Positions 1 through 10,425 are shown, counted from the stretch's first letter. The stretch: 31,613 bases of DNA from Paratrimastix pyriformis (GCA_027972325.1 JAPMOS010000302.1:1-31613), one strand, 5' to 3'. The notes: generated from the sequence alone by a model not told the origin. Made by a program: numbers and translations.

Positions 1-824
1 ATGGAGATGTACGAGCAATGGCCGGTCGGGAGTCCGCTTGAGAGATAGTCGATGTATTCTGGCTCTACCAGCAGACACAGGCAAACGAGATTGTTACGAT
101 TGTTACTCGGCCAGGCCTTTGCGGGGGGCAGTCCATCAGAGGGTCATCGCTGACCAGGATCGAACGACCCAGGGTAATCAGGGTAATGGTGGGCAGCGGC
201 CCTCCGGCCTCGTGGGCCTGTATTGGAGGGAGGACGATGCGATGTCGGGCTGGCCAGCCCCGCGAGTTGGCGCATGATCGCCTGAAGTGAGTCCCGCTGG
301 GGCCACCCTTCCCTGGCCCGGGCAGATGCGGAGGAGGGCTTGCCACGAAGCCCTCGGGACCGTGCCTCGCACACCGAGCACGAGGGGACCACCTTGCACT
401 GCCCCGTGGCGGCGGGCAGTGCGGCCAGCTGCTCGTAGTGGGCGGCCCGGGCCGCCGCCGCGTGGTTTTCGTGCCTTGTCACGGCCAGGTCGACCAGCCA
501 CCAGAGAGAGAACATGCTGTGTATTTGCGAGGGCGCAGGCGACAAGTTCAAGAAGAAAGCTTACTCGCGCCTTCGCGCCATGCGTTACACTCCGGGGCCG
601 GGCCAAATGACCCGTACGATGGCTCCTCCCGGCCGGGGCTCCCTGGTGGCGTGGCCGCCCGGTGATGGGTGTGGGTGTTGGGGAGGGGTGCTCAGGGCGG
701 GTGGGGCGGGTCGTGCCCCGGGCGGCCGCTACGGCGTGGCCAGGGCGCGGGGCCCGCCGCGGCAGCTGCGCCGTTGCGCATGGTCATGACCACCAGGCCC
801 CTGCGCCTGGAGGACGAGGTCGTG
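1..824. other. GC-rich left flank with no recognised gene
   Basis: Both strands hold short overlapping open frames, as expected in very GC-rich DNA. The least implausible is a minus-strand frame at 551-144 (135 codons). Its start is helical and alanine-rich, followed by a Cys cluster of the form CKVVPSCSVC. I recognise no family, and a competing minus-strand frame overlaps it. It could be an exon or a decayed transposon piece. I found no inverted repeat, tRNA or rRNA signature here. Confidence 0.3.
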
Positions 825-1870
825 TACAGTACCTCTCATAAATAGCGACGCAAAACAAAGTGCCATCCTCCCCGTTCCCAGAGGGCTCCGGGCTGGGGGT
901 GGCTGCATGGTGCAGGGAAGTGGTCATCATTTGACATCCCATAATTTTTGCCCTGCGGCCCGGATAAAGGAAAGGCCCCGAGGGGGTGAAAGTGACACAT
1001 GAAAATCGACGAACAAACCCAGCTCCTCCGGCAACAAGGCAAGACCACCCACCTGCAACACCGCAGTGAGGCCTCAGTTCGACGACAGCTGAACCGCTCC
1101 CCATCCATCAAACCTGGCCCGGGGAGGCCTCCGATACATTCTCGGTCCGACGACCGGGCCATCATCCGACGTGCAAAGCGCCACAGAACGGAGAGCCTGC
1201 CCAAATTGGCCTGCTGGGCACGCAAGAAGAGGTCCATCCGCATCAGCCCACAGACAGTCTCGCGCATCCTCCTGCGGGCTGGCCTGCAATCGAAGTGGCA
1301 AACCAAAACCCCTCCTCACCGAGGCCCACCGACAAAACGTCTCGCGTTTGCCCGAACCGAGAAGGATCGCGACTGGTCCAAGGTGGTCTTCCTGGACGAG
1401 ACAACCTTCACCACAGGCCCCCGCAAGCATCGTGTCCGTGCGGGCCGGAACGAGTTCGTGCCGTTGCCCACCATCAAGCATCCCCCCAAAGTCCATGTCT
1501 GGGGCGGGGTCAGTGCCAAGGGGAAAACGAAGGTGTTCATCTTCACCGAAAACCTGGACGCCGCCCTCTACACGCGCATCCTGAACGAGGCCTTGCCCTC
1601 TTCGCGCCCTTGGTCGGCTTGCCGGCCCATCCAGCAGGACAACGATCCCAAACACAATGCAAAAGTGTGTCTGAGGGTGCTGACCGACAATCACATCAGC
1701 CGTGTGCTTCAGCCACCCCAGAGCCCCGACCTCAACCCACTGGAGAACGTCTGGAACACCCTCAAGGACCGTGTGGCAGAGCACAACCCCGGATCTGCCC
1801 AGCAGCTGCGGAGGTGGATCCAATTTGAGTGGGACAAAATGCTTGTTCCTCCGCGGTCGAGTAGACTGCT
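825..1870 (+). mobile_element. Tc1/mariner transposon, right end missing
   Basis: The left end looks genuine. A TA dinucleotide at 825-826 is followed by CAGTACCTCTCATAAATAGC, which resembles the terminal inverted repeats of Tc1-like elements. The transposase frame follows about 170 bases later. No inverted counterpart of this terminus occurs after the transposase: at about 1872 the sequence changes to the 5' untranslated region of LINE copy A. The right terminus was therefore lost, either when the LINE was inserted or by a separate deletion. With only one terminus in the window the element should not be mobile as it stands. Confidence 0.85.
827..853 (+). repeat. Left terminal inverted repeat of the Tc1-like element
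   Basis: The sequence starts CAGTACCTCTCATAAATAGC directly after a TA target dinucleotide. CAGT...CATAA is a common start of Tc1-like termini. No partner repeat was found downstream, so its full length cannot be measured. Confidence 0.6.
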
Positions 1871-1877
1871 AAGTTGA
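999..1877 (+). CDS. Tc1/mariner transposase, DD34E class, C-terminus altered
   Basis: A 292-codon cut-and-paste transposase. The N-terminal half (about residues 20-110) is the paired-like helix-turn-helix DNA-binding part. It includes a GPGRPP motif at residues 40-45, like the GRPR linker of the family. The catalytic RNase H-fold triad is complete: Asp133 in VVFLDETTF, Asp214 in QQDNDPKHN and Glu249 in DLNPLENVW, with exactly 34 residues between the last two. The family is usually about 340 residues. The N-terminus here is short, and the last 10 or so residues (after MLV) no longer match the usual SMPRR-type ending, because the frame runs to the junction with LINE A. The ATG at 999 is the first in-frame start, and the true start could lie in a lost upstream part. 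Confidence 0.9.
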   Translation: MKIDEQTQLLRQQGKTTHLQHRSEASVRRQLNRSPSIKPGPGRPPIHSRSDDRAIIRRAKRHRTESLPKLACWARKKRSIRISPQTVSRILLRAGLQSKWQTKTPPHRGPPTKRLAFARTEKDRDWSKVVFLDETTFTTGPRKHRVRAGRNEFVPLPTIKHPPKVHVWGGVSAKGKTKVFIFTENLDAALYTRILNEALPSSRPWSACRPIQQDNDPKHNAKVCLRVLTDNHISRVLQPPQSPDLNPLENVWNTLKDRVAEHNPGSAQQLRRWIQFEWDKMLVPPRSSRLLS

Positions 1878-1925
1878 ATTTTTCTCCGCTCCGATTTTTG
1901 CTCGATTGTTCTTTAACTGCCAGCC

Positions 1926-2111
1926 ATGAGCACTTCTACTGTTACTGGATCAGTTCCAATTGTGATTGAGGACGGTGCGGCGGGACGCCAGAAGAAAGCC
2001 ATGAGGGTCATGAAGAGGGACGAAGAGGACCGGACCGTGTGGGAGAAGGTCTGCTGTTCACACATGAAATCACTGCACGGTTGCCGCGGCTGCAAAGGGT
2101 GGAGCTCCGAG
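1926..2111 (+). pseudogene. LINE A ORF1, 5' part
   Basis: ATG at 1926 opens ORF1 of LINE A. Copy B has the same layout: a TTGAATTT leader, a short pyrimidine-rich 5' UTR, then an ATG followed by Ser/Thr-rich sequence (MSTSTV here, MSSETH in B). The N-terminus becomes charged (about residues 20-42), as in B. The Ty3-like element interrupts it after about 62 codons, and the frame resumes at 7526. The last part, from 2049 (GTCTGCTG), may be intronic rather than coding. I recognise no domain here. Confidence 0.6.
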
Positions 2112-2204
2112 TGTTGTGCCACTCCGGCTGAGGGTTTAGAACCCCTGTGTCCAAGAGATCGTGCCACTTTCTTCTCGCCACGCCCGTTCCTTGGAAAGAC
2201 TACA
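2112..2204 (+). repeat. Left LTR of the Ty3-like element (93 bp)
   Basis: Starts TGTTGTGCCACTCC and ends GGAAAGACTACA, the canonical TG...CA ends. It matches 7426-7521 almost base for base. At 93 bp it is very short for an LTR, and no TATA box is evident. Confidence 0.93.
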
Positions 2205-2219
2205 GTAACGTTACTCGTC

Positions 2220-3840
2220 ATGGATTCGAAAAAGAATGCCTCTGCTTCCGGAATGCGTTTTACCCGGACACGCGTGAAGCGTTCTGAGCCATCTGATGTT
2301 CCTTCTGCCCAGAAGGTTCAACTGGTTTCCGATTTGCATTTTCCGACCTTGACCGATATTTCATTTGATGGAGTTTTGCGTTTCGCTCAAGAGTGGGAAC
2401 GATTTCGCCTCATTCACTCGCAATGCATTATGCCCCCCATCGTCGAGCACCTTCCAATTGAAATTGTGGATCATCTTCGAGATCAGTTTTAGTGACGACC
2501 AAGCCGTCCTTTCTGCGCTTTTGATATCACCAGGCCAAAGGATGCTCACAGCAGAGTCGCCCTGCTCGATCGCCTTCTTTCCAGCCCATTCTTTCTTCCC
2601 CGATCCCACTTCATTTGCAGCTCAACACCTTCATTCATCGCTACACGTCCTTGGGCGATGCCCTTGACATTCCATACAGGGCCCTTCGAGCGGTTTCCCA
2701 AGGCCCTGACCGGGACTTCGGCCGAGCCTTCGCCCGCGAGCTGCGCGTCCTGTCCCTTCCCGCGGACCACCACCGTTCCACGAAGACCTGCAGGCCGTTG
2801 TGGAGGCCGCCGTTGCCCGTGCCCTGTCCTCCAAGTTCACGTTGGACCCGCCTTTGGTGCCCACGTCCACGGCCGCCGGGGACACCTCGGCCCAGAAGCC
2901 CCCCCCCGAGGGGACTCCCACCCAGGAGGACGCCGCGTCCGACTCCTCCGCTCAATCCGCCGAGACCGACCTGCAGGACCTCGAGCGGGCCAGGCTCGAG
3001 GCGGTCTTTGCGCGGGCCGTTGACCTGGCCCGCCGCCTCCACGAGGCCCGCGAGACACTCGCAACCTCAGGCCTCTCAGCACCCCTGCCATCAGCCACCC
3101 CTGCTTCCGTTCCTTCGGACTATCGCCGCCGGTACCAGCCCTTCCCGCCCCATCAGGGTCCCAGCAACCCTGTGGCTCAGCAAGGCCAGCGAGTGTTCTT
3201 CCCCCCGCTGGCCAAGCTGGAGCCCGAGGAGAAGGAGAGACTCCGAAGCCTTGGCATCTGCGTCCGCTGCCGGGGCATGCACCCGGAAGGACAGTGCCCG
3301 AGGGCCATCAACGATCCTCCTTCCCGCTTCAACCGGCCCCCTGGTCCCGCCCCTGCCCCAGCTGTCCCCTCCACCTCGGGGCCTGCGCCCGCAGCCCCCT
3401 CCCACCCACCTCCGCGACGCAGTCCCCGGATTGCGGCTCAGGCCGCCGCACGCGATGCCGCCCGTCATCCACTGCGCCGCGTGCTCATTGCCGACGCCAT
3501 CACCATGCCCGCCGCCCCATTCCCGCCCTGTGGGGTCGTTGACGGAGATTTCTGCACAACTGCAGTTCTCCCTGACGGCCGCGGCGTTCCGGCCCTTCTG
3601 GACTCTGGTGCCCGAACAAGTGTCATCGATTCCCGCCTTGTCTCTTCACTGGGCTTGGTCCCCACACCCGGGGGGCCCCACATCCTGGCGGCCGACGGGT
3701 TTGAGATCCCCTCCAAGGGGCTCGTCCGCTTGCCGCTCCGCTTCACTCCCGACGCCCCCACACCAACCACAATCACAGCCCAGGTGGTCGACGGCTTGCA
3801 TCAACCCGAGATCATGATCATTAGTCAAAAAGATCTTACC
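2220..3840 (+). pseudogene. gag and protease region of the Ty3-like element
   Basis: Gag begins at the ATG at 2220, just inside the left LTR. A Zn-knuckle CVRCRGMHPEGQC (CX2CX3HX4C) lies near 3260-3300, after a basic and proline-rich stretch; it would bind the element's RNA. The retropepsin active site LLDSGA lies near 3595-3615, followed by a hydrophobic ILAADGFEI stretch typical of the fold. The long proline/alanine tract between knuckle and protease looks like a linker. This part of the fossil is broken. Confidence 0.8.
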
Positions 3841-4069
3841 GGATACGTGGTCTCATCAAACCCTCCCGCCGTGCAACACCTCCTTTTCGACATTGGGACC
3901 GACGGGACTCCCGACATCGAGGAGCCAGGCCCCCCGGCTCCCGACCCCACTGCTCGCCGCTGCCGCCGCTGCGACCGTTGCCCCCCCCGCCTTCATGCCT
4001 TCCCACGCCTCTGCCTCTGCCACGTCAACCACCTCAGCACAGCCCACCACTCCCGCCCAGAACCCCGCT

Positions 4070-7000
4070 CCTGATCGCCCCCCGCCTGACTGGGCCCCTC
4101 CATGCCGGGTGGCCGAGGGCGTTCTCCTGCCCGACGAGCGCGGTCAATTGGTGGCCCTCATTTACCGCCATCGGAACGCCTTCGGTGGTGTGGACTCCAT
4201 GCCGGCCATCCTCGAGCCCTTCCACGTCGACCTCGTCCCCGGTTCCCGGCCCGTGTCCTGCCCCCCCCGGCGGATGAGACCCGCGGACCTCGACTTTGTC
4301 AAGGCCGAGCTGGGGAAACTGTTGTTGTTGGGGATTATTCGGCCGTCCACCAGCGCATGGGCCTGTCCCCTTACCGTGGCCCGGAAGAGGGATGGGTCCA
4401 GACGCCTCTGCGTTGACCTGACGGCTTTGAATTCAGTGACCATCCAACCACCAGCTGTCCTTCCTGCGATCGACGACCTGCTGCACCGTTTCCAGGGGCA
4501 ACGTTATGTCGCGAAGTTTGATTGTTCGGCTGGTTTCCATCAGATCCAGGTGGATCCCTCTCTGTGCCTCTCCTTGCCTTCACTTCTCCGCTTGGCCGGT
4601 TCGAGTTCACACGCATGCCCTTCGGAGCGCGCACGGCTCCTCTCCACTTTCAACATCAAATGGACTTGCTGCTCCAATCCCTGGGATCCTGGTCATGGGC
4701 GTATCAGGATGATATCGCAGTCGTCGCTCCCGTCTTCACCTTGTTCCTGACCCGACTTGACGCATTCTTCACCCTGGTTGAAGCCCGACACCTGCGGCTC
4801 AAGGCTGAGAAGTGCCTGTTTGCCGCCCCGGAAACGCCTTACCTGGGTTTCATCGTCTCCGCCACCGGTTGCCGTGTCGACCCTGACCGCCTCGCGCCCC
4901 TTCTCGCCTTGGGTGCCCCCACCTCGCGCGCTGAACTCATGTCATACCTCGGGGCTGTGAACTATCTCTCGAAGTTTGTCCCGAGATGCGCCCAGTTGAC
5001 TGCTGGTCTCTTTGACCTCCTTCACAAGGGGGCCTCCTTCAAGTGGGGTCCTGAGCACCAATCCGCATTTCAACAAATCCAGGCCCTGCTGGCAACCGCC
5101 CCTCTGCTTGCCCATCCCGACTCACAATGCCATCTCCTGCTGAGAACCGATGCATCGTCCACAGGCCTCGGGGCTGTGCTCCTTCAGGTGCGCCCTGACG
5201 GCCGCGAGGAGGTCCTCGGGTTCTACGGTCGGAAGCTTCTTCCCGCCGAGACCAAGTACCCTACAGGCGAGCTGGAACTTCTCGCTGTGATTTTCTCTCT
5301 CCAGAAGGCCAAGCCAATGTTGTACGGCCCTGTCGACGTCGTCGTGGACCACCGCAACCTCACCTTCCCCAGCCACGCGGACTCGCCCAGGCTGGTGCGG
5401 TGGCGGGAGGCTCTCGCAGCTTTTGACGTGACCCTTCGCTACCTGCCTGGCGCCTCCAACGTCCTGGCCGACACCCTCTCCAGACTCTGTGGCCTGCGCC
5501 TGCCCGATGACCCCTCTCGCCCTGCAGCCACATCCCCAGCCCGTGCACCCGCGCGGCCATCAACACCGGTTGCTGAACTAACAGCCGGCGCCCGCTCCGG
5601 GTGCGACGAAATTGTTCAGGCTCGCGGGACCCTCTCTTCCCAGGTCGTCCGCTTTTCATCCGCTCCACAACCCTCACTCTCGTCTCCTCCTCTCGGGCCC
5701 GAGGCTCTACGAGTTGCTGTCGTGACCACGCGCTCTACGAAGCCTCCCCCCGCCCCTGCCCCTGCCCCTGCCTCTACCCCTGCCCCCGCCTCCGGCCCCG
5801 CCCCACCTGCAGTGCCTCCTTCTGCTGGTCCTACCGCTGAGTCGCCTGCGCCAGCCGGTGACCCCCCTGCGCCTGGTCCAGCCTCGCCTGCTCTTGCTGC
5901 CGCTGGTGACCCCGCCCCTGGTGACCCCGCCCCTGACACTGCCGACCCTGACCCTGATCCAGTCGAGGTCGTCCCGGCGCTACGGCGGGCCCTTCTCCCG
6001 CTTGCCACACCTGATTCCGCGACCGGGTCGGGCCCCTTGCACCTCACCCAGTCGCCTCCAGCCGAACAGAAGGCCCAGCTGCTCGCCCTCGCCCACTCCT
6101 CCCTCTTGTCGGCCCATGCCGGCGTCACTCGCACAACGGCCCGCCTTGCCACCTCCATCAGCTGGCCCCACATGACGGACGATGTCAGTGCTTTCGTCCG
6201 TGCCTGCCCGACCTGCCAGAAGAAGAACGCCAAGTGCCCACACCCCTCCACCCTCTTGGCTGTCACGTCCTCCGGTCCCTTCGAGCTCCTTGAGGCCGAC
6301 CACATCGGCCCCCTGCCCCCCGACCAAGGCTATCGTCATGTTCTCGTCCTGGTCGACCGCTGGTCCCGCTTTACCCACTTGGCCCCCGCCGTCACCACGA
6401 CTGCCGAGGAGACCGCCCGTCTCATCCTTACGAGCTGGATCAGCGTCCATGGCCCCCCCACCCGCCTCATCACGGACGGCGGCCCCGCTTTTGATTCCGA
6501 CGTCATCCGTGAACTTTGCCGTACTCTGGGCGTCGACCTGCATATTTCGACGCCGCACTCGCCACAATCACACGGCTCCGTCGAACGCGCGAACAGGGTC
6601 ATCGGCGATGCACTGCGCGCGTTCTTCCGGGACTCGGATGGGTGGATCCGTTCCCTGCCCGCTGTTCAGTACTCCCTGAATTCCCTCCCGAATCGCTCGA
6701 TCGGAATGTCCCCCTTCCGCGCCGTCCACGGTTTCCAAGCACGCGACCCCGTCTCCGCCAACCTCGGGGTCTCCCTTGCCCCCATGTCTGAGCCCCTTGA
6801 ATACGCCGCCCTCCTGGCCTCCAGCAACGTCCGCCAACGTGTGGTGGCTGCTGAGGAGCGCGCCTACGCCGCGGCGCGCAAGGCCTACGCCCGTCAGGCC
6901 CACGGCCAGGTCAAGTTTGATGAGGGGGATTACGTCCTTCTCCATTTCGACCCCCCCCACAAGTTGGCAAGCCCTTGGCGCGGTCCCTATCAGGTCCTCC

Positions 7001-7350
7001 GCTCAACTGGTCCCGTCACGTACGAGCTTCGCGACCTTGTCAACGAAGGTGACCCTATCCGCGCCCACGTCAACCGGATGTACCCCTTTGAGGCCTCGAC
7101 GCTGACGCCCGATCAGCTGCGCCGTGAGGCCCTCAAGGTTGATGAGTACGAAATCGACTCAGTTCGTGCCCACCGTTACGTCGATGGAGCCCTGTCCCTC
7201 AACGTGCAGTGGGGCGGTTACCCGGATTACGGCCCAGACGACGAGCGGTCCTGGGTCCTCTTCTCGGAGGGATGGACAGACCTTTCATTACATTCTGCCC
7301 GTATCGCCAGTCCGCCCACCGCCAACCAACTCTGCCTTTCCTCCCGTTGA
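4070..7350 (+). pseudogene. pol region of the Ty3-like element: RT, RNase H, integrase, chromodomain
   Basis: RT motifs begin with RRMRPAD and the SAWACPLTVARKRDG block near 4270-4400; the catalytic YQDD box lies near 4705. RNase H shows RTDASSTGLGAVLL near 5145. A proline/alanine-rich tether spans about 5700-5990. Integrase has its His/Cys zinc-binding part at about 6060-6240, and the core with LEADHIGPLP near 6290, LITDGGPAFD near 6465 and SHGSVERANR near 6575. A chromodomain closes the protein at about 7140-7270 (YEIDSVRAHRY, then VQWGGYPDYG and ERSWV). Chromodomains of this family read histone marks or heterochromatin proteins and steer integration. A 942-codon open stretch covers most of this region, although the element as a whole is broken. 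Confidence 0.92.
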
Positions 7351-7413
7351 TACCCTTCCTTGTCTCCTTTCCATCCAAACCCCCGCCGTCGCTGCAATGC
7401 CTGCCGCACCCCT

Positions 7414-7425
7414 GAAAGGGGGAAG
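7414..7425 (+). promoter_or_regulatory. Polypurine tract of the Ty3-like element
   Basis: GAAAGGGGGAAG lies immediately before the right LTR, where LTR elements place the primer site for plus-strand DNA synthesis. Confidence 0.75.
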
Positions 7426-7521
7426 TGTTGTGCCACTCCGGCTGAGGGTTTAGAACCCCTGTGTCCAAGAGATCGTGCCACTTTCTCTTCTCGCCACGCC
7501 CCGTTCCTTGGAAAGACTACA
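7426..7521 (+). repeat. Right LTR of the Ty3-like element (96 bp)
   Basis: Direct copy of 2112-2204, with the same TGTTGTGCC start and GACTACA end. It is followed by the second CGAG of the target-site duplication. Confidence 0.93.
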
Positions 7522-7525
7522 CGAG

Positions 7526-8361
7526 TTGGAGCCTGCAGTCTTGAGAAGTTCCATGTTTCTCACCCTCGCTATTTGTTTTCTGATCGTGGTGCAGGCGATT
7601 GGAGCGATGATTGTTTTCAAGCCGGAGATCGAGCCGATCAGCTATGCTGAGATCCAGGAAACCTTGGTGGGGACCATTGTGGAGGGGTCTTTCCCTCGGT
7701 TCACAGCCCTCTTTGATGAAGTGACTGAGGGCTTGGTGGTTGCCATTGAAGGCCTTGCTGACAAGTTTGGAGCGGAGATCGAGCCGATCAAAGGTGAGGT
7801 TGCGGCGTTTGAGCCAGATGTTATTGTGGAAAAGGTGTCGAAGGTGACCTTGGCTGGATTTATGCAGGCCACAACGGAGAATGACGTTGCAGCATGGCTG
7901 GGAAGGAGGAGTCTGTCAATCACTCACTGCTGTTGTCAGCTCAATGGTCATGGTAGATTCGCTTCGTATCTTTATGCTGTTTCCGGGCGTCTTTCAATGC
8001 TCATGGATGTCCTCCCCTCCGATGGGGAGGTCCCGAGATTTTCCCTGCTGTCGACGCCCCTCATCGTGTGTTGATTACGATTTGTCCTGCAGATGTGCGA
8101 ATCAATGTGCCAGCTGGAATGTCGCTTGCCATTGTGAGGAGACGCGACCTTCCGACAGTGCCTGCGCTCAAGCAATGGTTGGAGACGCTCAACCCCCCGA
8201 TCAGGCCCCAGATGATTGCGCGAAAGGGTCAAGCTTATGGTACTGGGAAGTGGGACGGCACATGGCTCCTAACTGTAACGGAGGCAGAGAGGACAGCTAT
8301 CTACGCGACCAGGCGAGTGGACCTCCCTGCGCACGTACAATCGTGCGCAGGGAGGTCGTAA
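7526..8361 (+). pseudogene. LINE A ORF1, main part with GKWDGT motif
   Basis: ORF1 resumes right after the Ty3-like element. It first encodes a hydrophobic stretch (MFLTLAICFLIVVQAIG), then an acidic helical region with repeated EIEPI motifs. After one frame change (between about 7905 and 8040) comes a C-terminal domain. This aligns with copy B from PEIF through RI/VL.ICPADVRI to GKWDGTW at 8245-8262 (B: GRWDGTF at 15950-15967). The hydrophobic stretch could be a membrane segment, or the polypyrimidine end of an intron closing at GCAG (7591-7594). I recognise no described domain. By position this should be the gag-like, RNA-binding protein of the element, which is inference. Confidence 0.6.
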
Positions 8362-9640
8362 GTGCGTGCAAAGGGGTTGTTGTGAACATGAGCTTGTGTT
8401 TGGTTCGATTCTGTGAAAGGGGGGCGAGAGGGAGGTCTGAAGACACAAAGAGGTGATCAATCCAAACAATCAGATAATACCAAGAGAAAGATAACTGAAC
8501 GACCATATATTCTCAGAAGAGAGATTAGTACTGAATTGAGCCCTTACGCTGTTGAGCGTATTGAGTTGGGCAATACAGCGAAATCGGCGTTGGGCCTGAG
8601 AAGAGTCTCGGGCACGCTCGATCTTGTTATTGAAAACCAGTTGGTGGTGTGTTGGTGTGTTACACAGACTGGGGGAAAGTGGGTGTGGGCTTGGCCGACA
8701 TGATCAGGGGACGGTTTGTTGGCGTGGATGGCTACGATACTGGAAATGGGGAGCGGTGATAATAGAATAGTGTTGGGGACGGACCCAAAGGAAGAAGGAG
8801 GCGTGGGAAAGGAAACGTGGCGATCGGTGGGAAATCGGCCAGCCGGAGAGGGCAGCGCAGGAGGAAGAAGAACGAGCGGATGGGGATCTGATTTGGTGAA
8901 AAAGAAGGCCGGGGAATTAAAACAGTGGAATGGGGTAGAGCGGACGGTGGAGGGAACTGATGGGGCAGTAGCTTGCTACTGCCAGGTTGAGCACCCGGGA
9001 GGGAATCTTCGGCCGGAGTTGGGCGGACGGGTCCCTGCATGAGCTGGCAGAGAATGATGGCGGTTTGGTGGATATCCTTTTGACGATTTTGATAGGTAGT
9101 GTTGGTAGGTTGTGTGTGTTTATGCAGGGGCTTTGTTTTGGAAGATGGCCCTGATCGACTTGATCCAAGTCAGGGGAGCCGGGAATACCACAGGCTATGG
9201 GCGCAGGTGAAGGGGGTAGTGCGAGGACATCGTTATTGGACCAAACGAAATATATTTGGGGGGAATCGATGGGTGGGAATCTGTTTACTGGTGGCGATGG
9301 CTCAATGGGGAGGGACGGGCGTGAATCGGAGAGCGTGTGAAATCGACGCGGCTCTACAAAGCGAGGCGGCGTGGAAGGAGTGGGTGTGGATGATGGAGCG
9401 GCGGAGGTTTGGGCTTTGGGGGTGGGGACAGGATCCCAGCTGGCGGACTGGGAGGGCGGAGTGGCAGGCAAAGAGACTGGCCCGAAGAGGCGGACGAGGA
9501 CGAGGTACGGGAGGAGAAGGAGGCTCTGATGGAAGGGGGAGGGGACGTGACAGTGATGGAGGGATGATGGAGCGACCGGGCGAGTTGATTGGCGGTGGTG
9601 GCGGGCTGGAGGAAGTTGATGGGGCTGGCCTGTCGCAGGG
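8362..9640 (+). other. LINE A linker between ORF1 and the USP-like domain
   Basis: About 1.3 kb with strong G-over-C bias on the plus strand and no long convincing frame. The open frame at 9099-9815 leads into the USP Cys box, so its last part may be the degraded start of ORF2. I could not align this linker convincingly by eye with the 2.2-kb equivalent of copy B. The opposite-strand frames here are mirrors of the purine-rich strand. Confidence 0.4.
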
Positions 9641-9654
9641 GGCGGGGGTCGGGA

Positions 9655-10425
9655 GGTACAGAGGCGTGTGTAATAAGTCGGGCCACCGTTGTTGTGGCAA
9701 CAGCCCTCCAGGTGGTGGAAGCGGTGGGGGGGGCCGGGCAGTTGTTCGATGTTGTGAGAGGGGTGGTTGGGGGAGACCCGGGTATGGAGCAGGCAATCTG
9801 GGAGAAGGGGATTGATGGATTGATGGGCTGGATGAGCTTCATGATGGGGATGCAGGGGATGCGGTGGCGGACTTGCTGAGGAAAGCTCGGATCCCGACAG
9901 GAGCGCGGATGAGGGTGGTGCACGTCTGTCAGGAATGCGGAAGGGTGAGCGAGGGCCGCGAAAGGGAGCGGGACTGCCTGATGGTGCGCCTGGAGAGGGA
10001 CGGTGACAGAATGAGTGAAGCGGTCCGGAAGGTGGTGATGGCGGACGGACGAGTGCGGAAGAGGTGCCCAGAGTGTGGTGCCGATCGGTGGCACGCGCAG
10101 GAGGAACGGGCGGTGGGCATGGAGGATGTCATGGTGGTCCAGGTGGTTCGCGATCGGCGGGACGGCAGGGTGGACCAGTCGCAGTGGCGGGTGCAGCCGG
10201 ACCCCGTGGAAGTTCTTGGCACGAATTACCGCCTGGAGGCGGCGGCGGAGTTCTGCGAAAGGAGAGGAGGGGGGCGACATTGGGTGGCGGTAAAGAGGAT
10301 TGAAGGGCATGGTGGCGCTTCGATGACAGCGTGGTGAGGGAGGTGGGTGAGGAAGAGACGAGGCATGGCGACATCTTTCTTTATGTGGCGGGGCAGGGAT
10401 GGGGTCGAGAATGCAGCGTTCGACG
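9655..10425 (+). pseudogene. USP-like (peptidase C19) cysteine protease domain of LINE A ORF2
   Basis: Motifs appear in the order of ubiquitin-specific proteases. There is a Cys box, NKSGHRCC, at about 9672-9695, followed after a frame change by a hydrophobic helix (ATALQVVEAV). A first CxxC pair (VCQECG) lies near 9924-9939 and a second (RCPECG) near 10062-10079; together these resemble the zinc-binding fingers insertion. Next come a hydrophobic VMVVQVVRD strand (USPs: LP.VL.I.LKR), YRLEAAAEF, and the His box GGGRHWVAVKR with His at 10278-10280. Finally, in another frame, WRFDDSVVREV at 10313-10345 and DIFLYV correspond to the FDD and closing strand of USPs. At least two frame changes show this copy is not functional. 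Family proteases remove ubiquitin; whether this one acts on host or element proteins is unknown. Confidence 0.65.

Larger units (their letters stand above)
2112..7521 (+). mobile_element. Ty3/gypsy-type LTR retrotransposon with chromodomain (chromovirus-like), fossil
   Basis: A 5.4-kb element bounded by near-identical TG...CA repeats. It is flanked by CGAG on both sides (2108-2111 and 7522-7525), which reads as a target-site duplication. It sits inside ORF1 of LINE A. Parts in order: gag with a CCHC-type knuckle, aspartic protease, RT, RNase H, zinc-binding and DDE integrase, and a C-terminal chromodomain. A polypurine tract lies just before the right LTR. This pol order (RT-RH-INT) defines Ty3-type elements, and the chromodomain points to the chromovirus branch. 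The LTRs differ only by a few single-base length changes, so it is younger than the LINE and fairly recent. It is broken, with roughly three or four reading-frame breaks; the long pol part still reads open. Confidence 0.95.

Noticed and set aside
144-551. A zinc-binding host protein on the minus strand
   Set aside because: There is only one loose Cys cluster, no recognisable family, and competing frames in GC-rich DNA; kept only as a note in the left-flank entry.
2615-3817. A 400-codon plus-strand frame, Pro/Arg/Ser-rich
   Set aside because: It is an off-frame shadow over the gag/protease region of the Ty3-like element. The knuckle and LLDSGA site lie in another frame.
7540-7650. A host membrane protein gene next to the Ty3-like element
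   Set aside because: The hydrophobic stretch aligns with the same position of LINE B ORF1, so it belongs to LINE A (or to an intron-like segment in it).
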